This document shows, one piece after another, positions 8,253 to 19,092 of a stretch of 64,000 nucleotides of DNA (position 1 is the first letter of the stretch; every line of letters starts with the position of its first letter). Position numbers and translations under genes: made by a program. This DNA comes from Luteimonas aestuarii. Lineage in GTDB: Bacteria > Pseudomonadota > Gammaproteobacteria > Xanthomonadales > Xanthomonadaceae. The DNA is taken from assembly GCF_004357985.1 (NCBI RefSeq), contig NZ_SMTF01000005.1, positions 165,019 to 229,018 of the forward strand, in the 5' to 3' direction. Under the pieces are notes generated by a model that was given only the letters and a program-made list of their open reading frames with translations, was not told the DNA's origin and ran no database searches.

Positions 8253-9497
8253 TCAATCCGAGTTCCACCACATCAGGAACTCGTGCCACAGGCGCTTGAA
8301 GAAGCCGGCCTGCTCCACCGCTTCCAGCGCCACCAGCGGACGCTCGGCAATGACTTCGCCATCCAGCGTGACGCGCACGGTGCCTACCTGCTGGCCCTGC
8401 TCGATCGGCGCGACCAGCTGCGTCGGCACGTCCATCGACGGCTGCAGCTGTGCGTACTTGCCACGCGGCATGGTGACCAGCAGCGGCTCGGCCACGCCGA
8501 GGTTCACTTCGTTGGCCTTGCCCTTCCACACGCGCTGCGTGGACACGGTGGTGCCTGCGTCGTACAGGGCGTGGGTTTCGAAGAAGCGGAAGCCCCAATT
8601 GAGCAACGCCAGCGAATCAGTGGCGCGCTGCGCTTCGCTGGTCGAGCCCATCACCACCGACACCAGGCGCTGGTCGCCGCGCTTGGCCGACGCCAGCAGG
8701 CAGTAGCCGGCGCCGGAATGGTGGCCGGTCTTGATGCCGTCAACGCTGTCGTCTCGCCACAACAGCAGGTTGCGGTTGCGCTGGGTGATCGGGCCGACGG
8801 TGAATTCCTTGATCGCGTTGTAGGAGTACTCCTCGGGGAAGTCGCGCGCCATCGCGCTGCCCAACAGCGCCAGGTCGCGCGCGGTGGAGTAATGGTCGGG
8901 CTCGGACAGGCCGTGCGAATTGACGAAGTTGGAGTGCTTCATGCCGATGCGCTTGGCATAGGCGTTCATGAGCGCGGCGAAGGCGTCCTCGCTGCCGGCG
9001 ACGTGCTCGGCCAGCGCGATCGCGGCATCGTTGCCCGACTGCACCACCATGCCCTTCTCCATCTCCAGCAGGGTCGCGGTCTGGTTGACCGGGAAACCGC
9101 TGTAGCTGCCGTCGGTACGCGCACCACCCTTGCGCCAGGCGTTCTCGGTCATCATCACCTGGTCGTCGGCGCTGACCTTGCCGGCCTGCATTTCCGCGGC
9201 AATGACATAGCTGGTCAGCACCTTGGTGATGCTGGCTGGTTCGACGCGCGCATCCACGTTGTGCCCGGCCAGGATCTGGCCGGTGGCGTGGTCCATCAGC
9301 AGCCAGGCATTGCCAACGATCTCGGGCGCCGGCGGAACCGGCAGGTCGTCGCTCAGCGCCGGCTGCGCGGAGATCGGTGCGGGTGCGGGCGTTGGCGTCT
9401 GCGCGATGGCCAGCCCGGCAACGGCAATGCAGGTGGCGACGAGGGCGGCAAGGCGCGCCGAAGCGCGGGCACGTGGCGACAGGCGGAACAGGTTCAT
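8253..9497 (-). CDS. dacC: D-alanyl-D-alanine carboxypeptidase (PBP5/6 family)
   Basis: A 414-residue low-molecular-mass penicillin-binding protein that removes the terminal D-Ala from peptidoglycan stem peptides in the periplasm. A signal peptide (about residues 1-32) and a Pro/Ala-rich linker precede the S11 peptidase domain with all three active-site motifs: SITK (Ser89-Lys92), SGN (154-156) and KTG (256-258). A C-terminal PBP5_C beta domain (about 295-385) and an amphipathic end (FFKRLWHEFLMWWN) that would anchor it to the inner membrane complete the family layout. ATG 9497 is chosen at the signal peptide. It closes the cell-shape gene block. Which dac paralogue it is cannot be fixed from this window. 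Confidence 0.93.
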   Translation of the reverse strand: MNLFRLSPRARASARLAALVATCIAVAGLAIAQTPTPAPAPISAQPALSDDLPVPPAPEIVGNAWLLMDHATGQILAGHNVDARVEPASITKVLTSYVIAAEMQAGKVSADDQVMMTENAWRKGGARTDGSYSGFPVNQTATLLEMEKGMVVQSGNDAAIALAEHVAGSEDAFAALMNAYAKRIGMKHSNFVNSHGLSEPDHYSTARDLALLGSAMARDFPEEYSYNAIKEFTVGPITQRNRNLLLWRDDSVDGIKTGHHSGAGYCLLASAKRGDQRLVSVVMGSTSEAQRATDSLALLNWGFRFFETHALYDAGTTVSTQRVWKGKANEVNLGVAEPLLVTMPRGKYAQLQPSMDVPTQLVAPIEQGQQVGTVRVTLDGEVIAERPLVALEAVEQAGFFKRLWHEFLMWWNSD

Positions 9498-9562
9498 CGG
9501 CAATACGGGCTCTTCAGTGCACGGCCGCTGGTCGCAGCCGTGGGAGGACAGGAGGAATGAGT

Positions 9563-10909
9563 CTACTCGCGCACGATCTGGGGCGTGCCGAGGCCGAGGG
9601 CGGCGATCCGTGCAGAAAGTTGCGAGACACCCGCAGGTTCGACGCCGCCCACGCGCACACGCCACAGCGCGCGGCCATCGCGTGCCGCGTCCTGCACGCT
9701 GGCACTGGCAATGCCGGCGCCATGCAGCGTGGACAGCACGCGCTGCGCGTTGTCGCGCTGCGAGAACACACCGACCTGCAGGGTCAGGCCCCCGGCGGAA
9801 AGTGCCGGCGTTGCGGCGGCCACCGGCGTAACGCTTGCCGCAGGCGGCGTCGACGGCGGGCTTCCGCTCGCCACCGGCATGGCAGTTGGCGTGGCAACCG
9901 GCGCAGCGGCCGCTTGCGCGTCGATGCGTGCCTGGCGCTCGCGCATCCAGGCGTCGAACTCATCGGCCGTGCGCACGCGACCATCCTGCAGCAGGGTGAA
10001 GCGGTTTTCCTCGCGCCCGTAGCCGGGGTGGTCTGCGGCGCGCGTGCTGGCCGCGGGCGGGCTCGTCGCGGCCACCGGGGCGACCGGCGTGGCGACACTG
10101 GCAGGTGTTGCCGCGGCAGGCGCGGCGGCCAGGGGCGTGACGGCAACGGGCGGCGGCGCCGGCAATGCCTGCACCAGCCCGTCCAGCCCACTCGACGACG
10201 GTGCCGCGGCCTGCAGCGTCGGTTGGGCCTGCCCGGGCGTCAGTCCCCGCACTTCGACGCGACCGGTGCCCTGGCGGTGGATGTCGAGCTTTACCGCGGC
10301 GGCATAGCTGAGATCGATCACGCGACCTTCGTGGAAGGGCCCGCGATCGTTCACCCGCACCACCACCGAGCGGCCGTTGTCGAGGTTGGTCACCCGCGCG
10401 AAGCTGGGCAACGGCAGCGACTTGTGCGCGGCAGTGAAGGCGTACATGTCGTACACCTCCTGGTTGGAGGTGCGACGGCCGTGGAACTTGTTGCCGTAGT
10501 AGGAGGCGATGCCGGTCTCGACGAAGCCGTCGGCACTGTCGCGCACTTGGTAGGACCGGCCCAGCACGGTGTACGGCGTGCGGTTGCCGACGCGCGACAG
10601 CGGCTCGTGCGCCACGACCGGTTCGGGGATGCACTCCACCCTCGGCAGGTAGTCGGGCACGGTGTCGCTGACACCGGGCTTGTACAGCCCGCCGGCGACG
10701 TAGTCGCCACGCGTGGACAGGTCTTCCTGCATCGCCGGATACGGCGACACGCCGGGGATGCAACCGGCAGGCACCGGTGCCGGCACGTGCGTGGTGATCG
10801 GCCCGCTTGCGCCGCCTGCGACTCGCGCCGCAGGCGCATCGGGCTTCTTGGGCGCGCCGCTGCACGCGGCCAGCAGCAGCACCGCCAGCGCGGGCCACGC
10901 CGCCTTCAT
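9563..10909 (-). CDS. rlpA: Septal ring lytic transglycosylase RlpA, SPOR-domain lipoprotein
   Basis: A 448-residue outer-membrane lipoprotein with lipobox LLLAACSG (lipidated Cys16). Residues about 130-215 are the double-psi beta-barrel domain (ETGIASYYGNKFHGRRTSN, then VRVNDRGPFHEGRVIDLS), which cleaves glycan strands lacking stem peptides. An Ala/Pro-rich linker of some 150 residues follows, then a SPOR domain at the end (LQVGVFSQRDNAQRVLSTL) that binds denuded septal peptidoglycan. ATG 10909 overlaps the mltB stop as ATGA, so the two transglycosylase genes are probably translationally coupled. It is longer than E. coli RlpA (362 residues), mainly in the linker. Confidence 0.93.
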   Translation of the reverse strand: MKAAWPALAVLLLAACSGAPKKPDAPAARVAGGASGPITTHVPAPVPAGCIPGVSPYPAMQEDLSTRGDYVAGGLYKPGVSDTVPDYLPRVECIPEPVVAHEPLSRVGNRTPYTVLGRSYQVRDSADGFVETGIASYYGNKFHGRRTSNQEVYDMYAFTAAHKSLPLPSFARVTNLDNGRSVVVRVNDRGPFHEGRVIDLSYAAAVKLDIHRQGTGRVEVRGLTPGQAQPTLQAAAPSSSGLDGLVQALPAPPPVAVTPLAAAPAAATPASVATPVAPVAATSPPAASTRAADHPGYGREENRFTLLQDGRVRTADEFDAWMRERQARIDAQAAAAPVATPTAMPVASGSPPSTPPAASVTPVAAATPALSAGGLTLQVGVFSQRDNAQRVLSTLHGAGIASASVQDAARDGRALWRVRVGGVEPAGVSQLSARIAALGLGTPQIVRE

Positions 10910-12051
10910 CCTGCGCCGCTGCCCTGGCGGATGGACTGCGCCAGCTGGTGCACCGCCAGCGAGTACATCGGCGAACGGTTGTAGCGCGAGATCACGTAGA
11001 AGTTGCGGTAGGCGATCCAGTGCTCGGGACCGGACGCGCCCTGGAAGTTCAGCACGGTGGCACCTTCGGCGACCGGCTCGCCCGCGAGCGGGCGGTAGCC
11101 ACGCGCGGCCAGCTGCGACAGCGGATGCACCGGGTCCAGCGTGTCCGGCTGGAATGGCTCGCGGCCCGGCTCCAGCGACGCACGCGCCACCACCGGACCG
11201 CCGCGCTCCCAGCCATGCACCACGAAGTAGTTGGCGATCGAGGCGAACACGTCCGGCAGGTGGGTCAGCAGGTCGCGGCGGCCGTCGCCGTCGCCATCCT
11301 TCGCCCACAGCCGGTAACTGGACGGCATGAACTGGCCCAGGCCCATCGCGCCGGCGTAGCTGCCCTTGAGCGCGAGGATGTCGAGCTGCGGCTCGGCCTT
11401 CTCCAGCGCGAACAGCTGCGCGAGTTCGCCGGCGAAGAACGGCGCGCGGCGCGGGAAGCCGAACGCCAGGGTGTACAGCGCATCGATCACGCGGTGGTTG
11501 CCGGTGACACGGCCGTAGCTGGTTTCCACGCCGATGATCGCCACGATCATCTCCGCCGGCACGCCGGTCTCGGCGGCGATGCGATCCAGCGCCACGCGGT
11601 TCTGGCGATAGAACGCGATGCCGCCGTCGATGCGCGCCTGGTTGATGAAGATCGGGCGGTACTCGTGCCACTGGCGCACCGCCTCGGCCGGGCGGTTCAT
11701 GGCGTCGATGATCGACTGCCGGTGCTGCGCCTGCGCCAGCGTGCGGCGGATGTGCGCGCGGTCCACGTCGTAGGTGGTGGCGGTGTAGTCGACAAAGGCG
11801 TCGACCCGCTGCTGCAGCGGGAGGTCCGGGTTGGTGACCGATTCCGGCGCCACCGGGCGCTCGGGTGGCTGCGGCACCGGCGGCAGCAGGCCATTGCCTG
11901 CCGCGGGCGCTGGCGCGACGGCATCCCCCGTCGGTTCGGCGGCATCGGCCGCAGCGGCGTCGTGTTCGGTGGAGGTGGCCTGGGTCGCGCAGGCAGCAAG
12001 CGCGAACGGCAACAGGCAGGCGATCAGGCGTGCAGGTGTGCTGGAATTCAT
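10906..12051 (-). CDS. mltB: Lytic murein transglycosylase B
   Basis: A 381-residue lipoprotein (lipobox ALAACAT, lipidated Cys21) of glycoside hydrolase family 103. It cleaves MurNAc-GlcNAc bonds to release anhydro-muropeptides at the outer membrane. The catalytic Glu176 lies in IIGVETSYGRVTG, and GAMGLGQFMPSSY and KDGDGDGRRDL (EF-hand-like loop) match the family. The C-terminal part contains NFYVISRYNRSPMYSLAVHQ, usual for MltB. ATG 12051 is preferred over an upstream in-frame ATG because it leads directly into the signal sequence. It sits between rodA (67 bases away) and rlpA (ATGA overlap), a typical rod-shape/murein cluster. Confidence 0.94.
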   Translation of the reverse strand: MNSSTPARLIACLLPFALAACATQATSTEHDAAAADAAEPTGDAVAPAPAAGNGLLPPVPQPPERPVAPESVTNPDLPLQQRVDAFVDYTATTYDVDRAHIRRTLAQAQHRQSIIDAMNRPAEAVRQWHEYRPIFINQARIDGGIAFYRQNRVALDRIAAETGVPAEMIVAIIGVETSYGRVTGNHRVIDALYTLAFGFPRRAPFFAGELAQLFALEKAEPQLDILALKGSYAGAMGLGQFMPSSYRLWAKDGDGDGRRDLLTHLPDVFASIANYFVVHGWERGGPVVARASLEPGREPFQPDTLDPVHPLSQLAARGYRPLAGEPVAEGATVLNFQGASGPEHWIAYRNFYVISRYNRSPMYSLAVHQLAQSIRQGSGAG

Positions 12052-12118
12052 CGGCGGCGAGGGTACCACGCGGCATCGCATGGACGACGCGCGCTGGCGA
12101 TGCCGGTTCGCGCCGCGG

Positions 12119-13252
12119 TCATCTTCCGCGCTTGGCCGGTCCCTGCGCGCGCACCGCCATCACCACGCCCATGCCGGCCAGCAGCGACACCGCCGCGGTA
12201 CCGCCGAAACTCAGCATCGGCATCGGCACGCCCACCACCGGCAGCAGGCCGGACACCATGCCGCCGTTGATCACCACGTACACGAACAGCGCCAGCCCGA
12301 GCGTGCCGCCCAGCACACGCGCGTAGCCGTCGCGCGCCTCGGCGGCGATCCACAGGCAGCGGCCGATGATGAAGCCGTACAGCGCCAGGACCGTGACCAC
12401 GCCGATCCAGCCGAATTCCTCGGCCAGCACCGCGAAGATGAAGTCGGTGGTGTGCTCGGGCACGTAGTCCAGGTGCGACTGCGAACCCTTGCCCCACCCC
12501 TGCCCGTTCCAGCCGCCGGAACCGATCGCGATCTTCGACTGGATGATGTTCCAGCCCGCGCCCAGCGGATCGTTCTCCGGATCACGGAAGGTCAGGATGC
12601 GGTCGCGCTGGTAGGCCTGCAGCATCGGGAACCACGACATCGGCGCGAACAGCGCCAGCAGCGCCGCCACCGCCGCACCCACGCCGCCCGCGATGAACCA
12701 CCACCACGACAGGCCCGCCAGGTACAGCGCGAACACGCCGCTGGCCAGCACCAGCATGGCGGTGCCGAAATCCGGCTGCAGCAGGATCAGTCCTGTCGGC
12801 AGCGCGATCACGGCCACGCCCGCCAGCACTTGCAGCGGACGCGGCGGCAACGGCCCCTGCACCAGCGTCCACGCCGCCATCATCGGCAGGCACAGTTTCA
12901 TCAGCTCGGCCGGCTGGAAGAAGAACACGCCCAGGTTGATCCAGTGCGCGCCGCTGCGTCCCGTGCCGATGAACAGCACCAGCACCAGCGGCAGCAGCGA
13001 CAGGCCGTACACGAACGGCGTGGCCCGTCGCAGCAGCGGCACGGGCACCCGCGACAGCACCCACAACCCGCCCAGGCCAACGACGTAGCGCGCGGCCTGC
13101 GACTGCACCACCGCCATGTCCTGGTTGGTCGCACTGCTCAGCAGCGCCAGGCCGATCACCATCAGCGCCACCAACGCAGCCAGCAGCAGCCAGTCCAGCG
13201 TGCGGGTCAGCCGCAGGAACATGTCGAACAGCCAGCGCAGGATGGTGTTCAC
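12119..13252 (-). CDS. rodA: Rod shape-determining peptidoglycan glycosyltransferase RodA
   Basis: A 377-residue polytopic inner-membrane protein of the SEDS family. RodA polymerises lipid II into glycan strands together with PBP2 during lateral wall growth. Ten or so membrane helices are apparent. Conserved stretches include FIGTGRSGAHWINLGVFFFQ and WGKGSQSHLDYVPEHTTDF, the usual SEDS extracellular loop. The start is GTG at 13252 and overlaps the mrdA TGA (GTGA), so RodA and its partner PBP2 are translationally coupled. Length and motifs are normal. Confidence 0.95.
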   Translation of the reverse strand: MNTILRWLFDMFLRLTRTLDWLLLAALVALMVIGLALLSSATNQDMAVVQSQAARYVVGLGGLWVLSRVPVPLLRRATPFVYGLSLLPLVLVLFIGTGRSGAHWINLGVFFFQPAELMKLCLPMMAAWTLVQGPLPPRPLQVLAGVAVIALPTGLILLQPDFGTAMLVLASGVFALYLAGLSWWWFIAGGVGAAVAALLALFAPMSWFPMLQAYQRDRILTFRDPENDPLGAGWNIIQSKIAIGSGGWNGQGWGKGSQSHLDYVPEHTTDFIFAVLAEEFGWIGVVTVLALYGFIIGRCLWIAAEARDGYARVLGGTLGLALFVYVVINGGMVSGLLPVVGVPMPMLSFGGTAAVSLLAGMGVVMAVRAQGPAKRGR

Positions 13253-15213
13253 GGGCGCGCCGCCTCCGTTGCCGGACGCGACGCCGGGTCCGCAGCGGCA
13301 TCCGCGGGCTCGCTATCCGACGGATCGACGGGATCGGTCACGCCAGCCTCGATGGCTTCCGACTCCGGCACCTCCGGCATCGTGCCGACGATCCAGGCAT
13401 CGAAGATCCGGCGCGCGATCGGCGCCGCCGTGGTGCCGCCGTAGCCACCGTGCTCCACCACCACCGCGACGGCGATCGTCGGGTCTTCGGCCGGCGCGTA
13501 GCCGACGAACAGCGCCTGGTGGCGCAGGTGGTACGGCAACTGCCGCGGATCCATGCGTGCAGTGCCGCGACGGCTGATGCGCTGCGCGGTGCCGGTCTTC
13601 CCGGCCATGCGGTACTCGGCGCCGCGGGCCATCGCGGTCGCGGTGCCGCGGCCGTGGATGGTGTTCTCCATGCCTTCCCGTACCGCGCGCAGGTGCATCG
13701 CGTTGTCGGTGATCGAGGCGGTGGCACCTGCAGGCACCTCCTGCCAGGGCTGGTCGAAGCCCTCGCGCGTCTCCGCCGCCAGCCGCAGTTCGCGCAGGGT
13801 ACCGCCGTCGGCGATCGCGGCGGTGCCACGCGCCAGCTGCAGCGCGGTGGCGATCCAGTAGCCCTGGCCAATGCCCGCGATGACCGTTTCGCCCGGATAC
13901 CACGGCTCGCGCGTGCGCGAGGCCTTCCACTGCGGCGACGGCACCACGCCCGCGTTTTCGCCCACCAGGTCGATGCCGGTCGGCTGGCCGAAGCCGTAGC
14001 GCACCATGTATTCGTCGAAGCGCGCGATGCCCATCTGGTAGGCGAGCTGGTAGTAGTAGTAGTTGATCGAGCGCGAGATCGAATCGCGCAGGTCCACCCA
14101 ACCGCCCGCGCCGCCGGCATCGCGATAACCACGGCGCTGGCCAGGGATGAAGAATTCGCCGGTCGAGAACACCCGGCTTTCCGGCGTGCGCATGCCGCTG
14201 TCCACGCCGGCCAGCGCCACGAACGGCTTGATCGTCGATCCCGGCGGTCCGCCGCCCAGTACGTTGCGGTTGAACAGCGGCCGCGCCGGGTCATCCATCA
14301 GCCGCCGGTAGTCGGCATGCGGGATGCCGTTGACGAACAGGTTGGCGTCGAAGCTCGGCAGGCTGACCATGCCCAGCACCTGCCCGGTCTTCGGGTCCAC
14401 CGCCACCGCCGAACCATGCAGTTCGCCGAACGCGGCCACCATCGCCCGCTGCAGCTCCAGGTCGATGCCCAGCCGCAGGTCCGCGCCGGCCTTCGCCGGC
14501 ACCATGCCGATGGTGCGCAGCGCGCGGCCCTCGACATTGGTTTCCACCTGCTCGTAGCCGATGCGGCCGCGCAGCTGCGGGTCGTAGTACCGCTCCAGGC
14601 CGGTGCGACCGGTGTGCGGGAACAGCACCTGCGAAGCGCCGTAGCGCTGCACGTCGTTTTCGTCGGTGCGCCCAACGTAGCCGATCACGTGTGCGAACAG
14701 GTCGCCGTGCAGGTAGCGGCGGGTCAGGTAGGGCACCACTTCCACGCCGGGGAATTTCCAGCGGTCCACGGCGAAGCGCGCGACCTCCTCGTCGCTCACG
14801 CGCGCCTTCAGCGTGATCGCGCGGAAGCTGCGGGTGGCACGGCGCTCGCGATGGAAGCGTTCGATCTCCTCCGGCGTCAGCTCCACCACCTGGGCCAGCG
14901 CCTCCACCAGCGCCTGCACGTCGCCGGCATCCTCCGGCGTCACCTCCAGGCGGTAGGCGGGCACGTTGTCGGCCAGCAGGCGGCCCTGTCGGTCGTAGAT
15001 CAATCCGCGCGCGGGCACCACCGGCCGCGGCTTGATGCGGTTCGCTTCCGAGCGGCGCGCATATTCCTCGTGGTCGACCACCTGCAGCTTGAAATACCAC
15101 GCCGCCAGCACGCCCAGCGCCAACAGCACCACGCCGAACCCCACCAGCGCGCGCAGCCGGAACTGTGCCGCCTCCGCGGCGGGGTTGCGCATGCGCTGCG
15201 AGCGACGTGCCAC
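13249..15213 (-). CDS. mrdA: Penicillin-binding protein 2 (elongasome transpeptidase)
   Basis: A 654-residue class B penicillin-binding protein that cross-links new peptidoglycan with RodA and MreBCD. It has one N-terminal membrane anchor (about residues 22-42), a pedestal domain (VVPARGLIYDRQGRLLADN) and a transpeptidase domain. The active-site motifs are Ser326-Lys329 in GGPPGSTIKPF, SIN at 382-384 and KTG at 539-541. The last 45 residues are Pro/Ala/Asp-rich and unlikely to be folded. A nearby in-frame ATG at codon 8 is an alternative start. Its stop overlaps the rodA start; mreD lies 12 bases upstream. Confidence 0.95.
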   Translation of the reverse strand: MARRSQRMRNPAAEAAQFRLRALVGFGVVLLALGVLAAWYFKLQVVDHEEYARRSEANRIKPRPVVPARGLIYDRQGRLLADNVPAYRLEVTPEDAGDVQALVEALAQVVELTPEEIERFHRERRATRSFRAITLKARVSDEEVARFAVDRWKFPGVEVVPYLTRRYLHGDLFAHVIGYVGRTDENDVQRYGASQVLFPHTGRTGLERYYDPQLRGRIGYEQVETNVEGRALRTIGMVPAKAGADLRLGIDLELQRAMVAAFGELHGSAVAVDPKTGQVLGMVSLPSFDANLFVNGIPHADYRRLMDDPARPLFNRNVLGGGPPGSTIKPFVALAGVDSGMRTPESRVFSTGEFFIPGQRRGYRDAGGAGGWVDLRDSISRSINYYYYQLAYQMGIARFDEYMVRYGFGQPTGIDLVGENAGVVPSPQWKASRTREPWYPGETVIAGIGQGYWIATALQLARGTAAIADGGTLRELRLAAETREGFDQPWQEVPAGATASITDNAMHLRAVREGMENTIHGRGTATAMARGAEYRMAGKTGTAQRISRRGTARMDPRQLPYHLRHQALFVGYAPAEDPTIAVAVVVEHGGYGGTTAAPIARRIFDAWIVGTMPEVPESEAIEAGVTDPVDPSDSEPADAAADPASRPATEAARP

Positions 15214-15225
15214 GGCCGGCCGCCG

Positions 15226-15708
15226 TCAGCGCGCGCGGCGGCCGAGCCGCAACGCGTCCAGCACCAGGAACACCGGGCCCCACAGCAGCATGCCCAGCAG
15301 CGGCGCCAGCCAGTACATCCAGTGCAACTGCGGCAGGCCCAGCAACAGGTGCACGGCGGCATTGACCACGCGGTCGTTGAGCAACAGGCCACCGATCGCC
15401 AGCGCCTGCTGCGCTACGGGGAAAAAGCGCAACTGGGCGCGGAAGCGCTGCAGGATGAAGGCCATCACCACCAGGCGTAGCGCTTGTTCGCCCAGCAGCG
15501 TGCCCGAGGCCAGGTCGGCAACCAGGCCAACGGAAAAGGCGAAGCCCAGGCCGACGCGATCGGGCTCCTCGATCGCCCAGTACGCCACCACCAGCGCCAG
15601 CCAGTACGGCCGCAGCGGCTGCAGCAGCTCGGGCAGCGGCAACAGGCCCAGCAGCAGGGCGACCAGCACGCTCGCCGGCAGCGGCCACAGGCGGCTGCGC
15701 CGGCTCAC
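15226..15708 (-). CDS. mreD: Rod shape-determining membrane protein MreD
   Basis: A 160-residue protein with about five membrane helices, normal for MreD, which links the MreB cytoskeleton and MreC to the wall synthases. The pattern LVVAYWAIEEPDRVGLGFAF followed by VGLVADLASGTLLGEQAL is typical of the family. The start is GTG at 15708 and overlaps the mreC stop (GTGA). The order mreC-mreD-mrdA-rodA supports the call, since MreD diverges quickly in sequence. Confidence 0.92.
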   Translation of the reverse strand: MSRRSRLWPLPASVLVALLLGLLPLPELLQPLRPYWLALVVAYWAIEEPDRVGLGFAFSVGLVADLASGTLLGEQALRLVVMAFILQRFRAQLRFFPVAQQALAIGGLLLNDRVVNAAVHLLLGLPQLHWMYWLAPLLGMLLWGPVFLVLDALRLGRRAR

Positions 15709-16655
15709 GGCGCGGGCCCCTGCGCCGGGGTTGCGTCCGGTGCAGCCGCGTCTTCCAACTGCACCGCGTCATCGAGCGGGGGAGCCTGCGCCTGCTCCAC
15801 ATCGAACGTGATCGGCGCCCGGTTTTCCTGCAACAGCAGGACGTCGCGACCGCGATCCAGCTGCGCCGCCGGCATCAACTCGCCCAGGATGAAGGCGTGG
15901 CTGTCGTCGGGGCGCAGCGAGGTCACCGTGCCCACCGGGAAGCCGGGCGGGAACCGTCCACCCAATCCGGAGGTGACCACCACGTCGCCCTCCTCCAGGT
16001 CGGCCGACACCGGGATGTTGCGCAGCTCGAGCCGGTCGCTGCGGCCCACGCCATACGCCACCAGCCGCACGCCGTTGCGCGGTACCACCACCGGCACCGC
16101 GTGGTCCAGATCGGTGAGCAGGAGCACCGTGGCCGTCCCCGGCGTGACCGCGATGATCTGGCCCAGCAGCCCACCGGCATCGATGACGCTCTGGCCCTGG
16201 CGCACGCCCTGGCGGCTGCCGGCATCGAGCAGCAGGCGCTGGCGCGTGGGCTCGAGGTCGATGTCGAGGATCGGCGCCAGCTGCACGTCCAGGCCACCAC
16301 GCTCGGCCGCGCCCAGCAGGCCGCGCAGGCGCGTGTTCTCCTCCGACTCCACCTGCAGCCGCGCCTGGCGCGCACCCATCACCAGCAGTTCGTTGCGCAG
16401 GCGACGGTTGTCCTCGGCCAGCAGGCCGCGCGTCGCCGCGTCGTCACGCATGCTGCGGCCCATGCGCGAAGGCAGCCCCGCCAGCTGCCACAGGGGCTGT
16501 ACCGCCACCTGCATCGTCGCCCGCGCCTGCGACAGCCAGCCGCCGCGGTGGTCGAGCACGATCAGGGTGACCGCGAGCGCCAGGTAGGCCAGCAATCGCA
16601 GCGTCCCGGCGACGTCGCCGGGGCGGGAAGCGTTGGGGCTGGCATAGGCAGGCAC
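15705..16655 (-). CDS. mreC: Rod shape-determining protein MreC
   Basis: A 316-residue bitopic membrane protein with one helix (about residues 20-40), a coiled coil (about 70-105, LLAEDNRRLRNELLVMG) and two beta domains facing the periplasm. It scaffolds PBP2 and other elongasome parts. A Pro/Ala/Asp-rich tail of about 40 residues follows. The start is taken as GTG at 16655; no better in-frame start precedes the helix, so the exact N-terminus is uncertain. The 122-base gap to mreB contains a 14-bp perfect palindrome at 16719-16732 (AGGGTCCGGACCCT) that may slow or end transcription between mreB and mreC. Confidence 0.93.
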   Translation of the reverse strand: MPAYASPNASRPGDVAGTLRLLAYLALAVTLIVLDHRGGWLSQARATMQVAVQPLWQLAGLPSRMGRSMRDDAATRGLLAEDNRRLRNELLVMGARQARLQVESEENTRLRGLLGAAERGGLDVQLAPILDIDLEPTRQRLLLDAGSRQGVRQGQSVIDAGGLLGQIIAVTPGTATVLLLTDLDHAVPVVVPRNGVRLVAYGVGRSDRLELRNIPVSADLEEGDVVVTSGLGGRFPPGFPVGTVTSLRPDDSHAFILGELMPAAQLDRGRDVLLLQENRAPITFDVEQAQAPPLDDAVQLEDAAAPDATPAQGPAP

Positions 16656-16777
16656 GTCGTGTCGTCGGTCGTCGGCGTGGGAGTGGCGGCAGTGCCCGAG
16701 GAAGCGCCCGCGGGCGCGAGGGTCCGGACCCTACGATACAGGCCGCGGTCGCGCGCGGGGCGCGCCGCGCCGGCAGG

Positions 16778-17866
<1,089 letters not shown>

Positions 17867-18048
17867 CTAGCAAAAAAGCGCTTTGCCGCGGCCTCCCGGA
17901 ACACGCGACGTGGCGCCGGGCACGCTTCCGGTCGCCGCCGCCTGCTATCACCCCATCCAGCGCACCCGCAAAGCCCGCGCCGGCCGCGGCTGGCCTCGCC
18001 CCGGCCGCCCGGCTACCCTAATCGCCCTTTCCGCCACCGAGACACCCG

Positions 18049-18981
18049 ATGTCCGCTCTGATCTGCGGTTCCCTGGCCTACGACACCATCATGGTGTTCC
18101 CCGACCAGTTCAAGAACCACATCCTGCCGGACAAGGTGCACATCCTGAACGTCTCGTTCCTGGTGCCGCGGATGCGTCGCGAGTTCGGCGGCTGTGCCGG
18201 CAACATCGCCTACAACCTCAAGCTGCTGGGTGGCGACCCGGTCCCGATGGCCACCGTCGGCCAGGATTTCGGGCCTTACCGCGAATGGTTCGAGGAGAAC
18301 GGTATTCCCCTCGACCACGTCAAGGTGATCGACGAGCTGTTCACCCCGCAGGCCTTCATCACCACCGACCACGACAACAACCAGATCACCGCCTTCCACC
18401 CGGGCGCGATGATGCGCAGCTACGAGAACCACGTACGCGACGTGCCCGGCGTGACCATCGGCATCGTCAGCCCCGACGGCTACGAAGGCATGATCCAGAA
18501 CGCGAGGGAGTTCGCCGAGGCCGGCATCCCCTTCATCTTCGATCCCGGCCAGGCGATGCCGCTGTTCAACGGCACCGAGCTACGCGCGTTCATCGAACAG
18601 GCGCAGTACGTCACCGTGAACGACTACGAATCCAACCTGCTGCAGGAACGCACCGGTTGGAGCGAGGCGGAGATCGCCGGGAAGGTGAAGGCCTACATCG
18701 CCACGCGCGGCCCGAAGGGCGCATGCATCCACGCCGACGGCAAGACCTACGACATCCCGCCCGCGCACGAGCGCCGGGTGACCGACCCGACCGGCTGCGG
18801 CGACGCCTTCCGCGCCGGCCTGATCTGGGGCATCGAGAAGGGCCACGACTGGATGACCATCGGCCGCATCGGCAACCTGATGGGCGCACTGAAGGTCGAA
18901 CACCCGGGCACCCAGAACCAGCGCTTCGATTACGACGAATTCGCCGGACAGTTCCGGCAACAGTTCGGCTACGCGCTGTAA
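18049..18981 (+). CDS. PfkB-family carbohydrate/adenosine kinase
   Basis: A 310-residue cytosolic sugar or nucleoside kinase of the ribokinase (PfkB) fold. Early Gly-rich motif REFGGCAGNIAYNLKLLGG and the second signature TDPTGCGDAFRAGLIWG with catalytic base Asp252 are both clear. The sequence most resembles the adenosine-kinase-like 'carbohydrate kinase family' group of proteobacteria. The substrate cannot be fixed from sequence, although adenosine is plausible. It stands alone, divergent from mreB and convergent with the glutaredoxin-like gene. Confidence 0.88.
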   Translation: MSALICGSLAYDTIMVFPDQFKNHILPDKVHILNVSFLVPRMRREFGGCAGNIAYNLKLLGGDPVPMATVGQDFGPYREWFEENGIPLDHVKVIDELFTPQAFITTDHDNNQITAFHPGAMMRSYENHVRDVPGVTIGIVSPDGYEGMIQNAREFAEAGIPFIFDPGQAMPLFNGTELRAFIEQAQYVTVNDYESNLLQERTGWSEAEIAGKVKAYIATRGPKGACIHADGKTYDIPPAHERRVTDPTGCGDAFRAGLIWGIEKGHDWMTIGRIGNLMGALKVEHPGTQNQRFDYDEFAGQFRQQFGYAL

Positions 18982-19092
18982 CCGTCGCCGATCGGATCGC
19001 CGGACCCGAACTGCGCAGGGTCCGGCAACCCCCTCGTACCGCGGACGCAGGCGCAGGGGCCAGCGGCGCATGCGCCAGCCCGCACCGCAGCC

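Noticed and set aside
9563..12076. A single 837-codon frame spanning rlpA and part of mltB
   Set aside because: The upstream part is out of frame with mltB. The rlpA lipoprotein start at 10909 with ATGA overlap explains the real gene boundaries.
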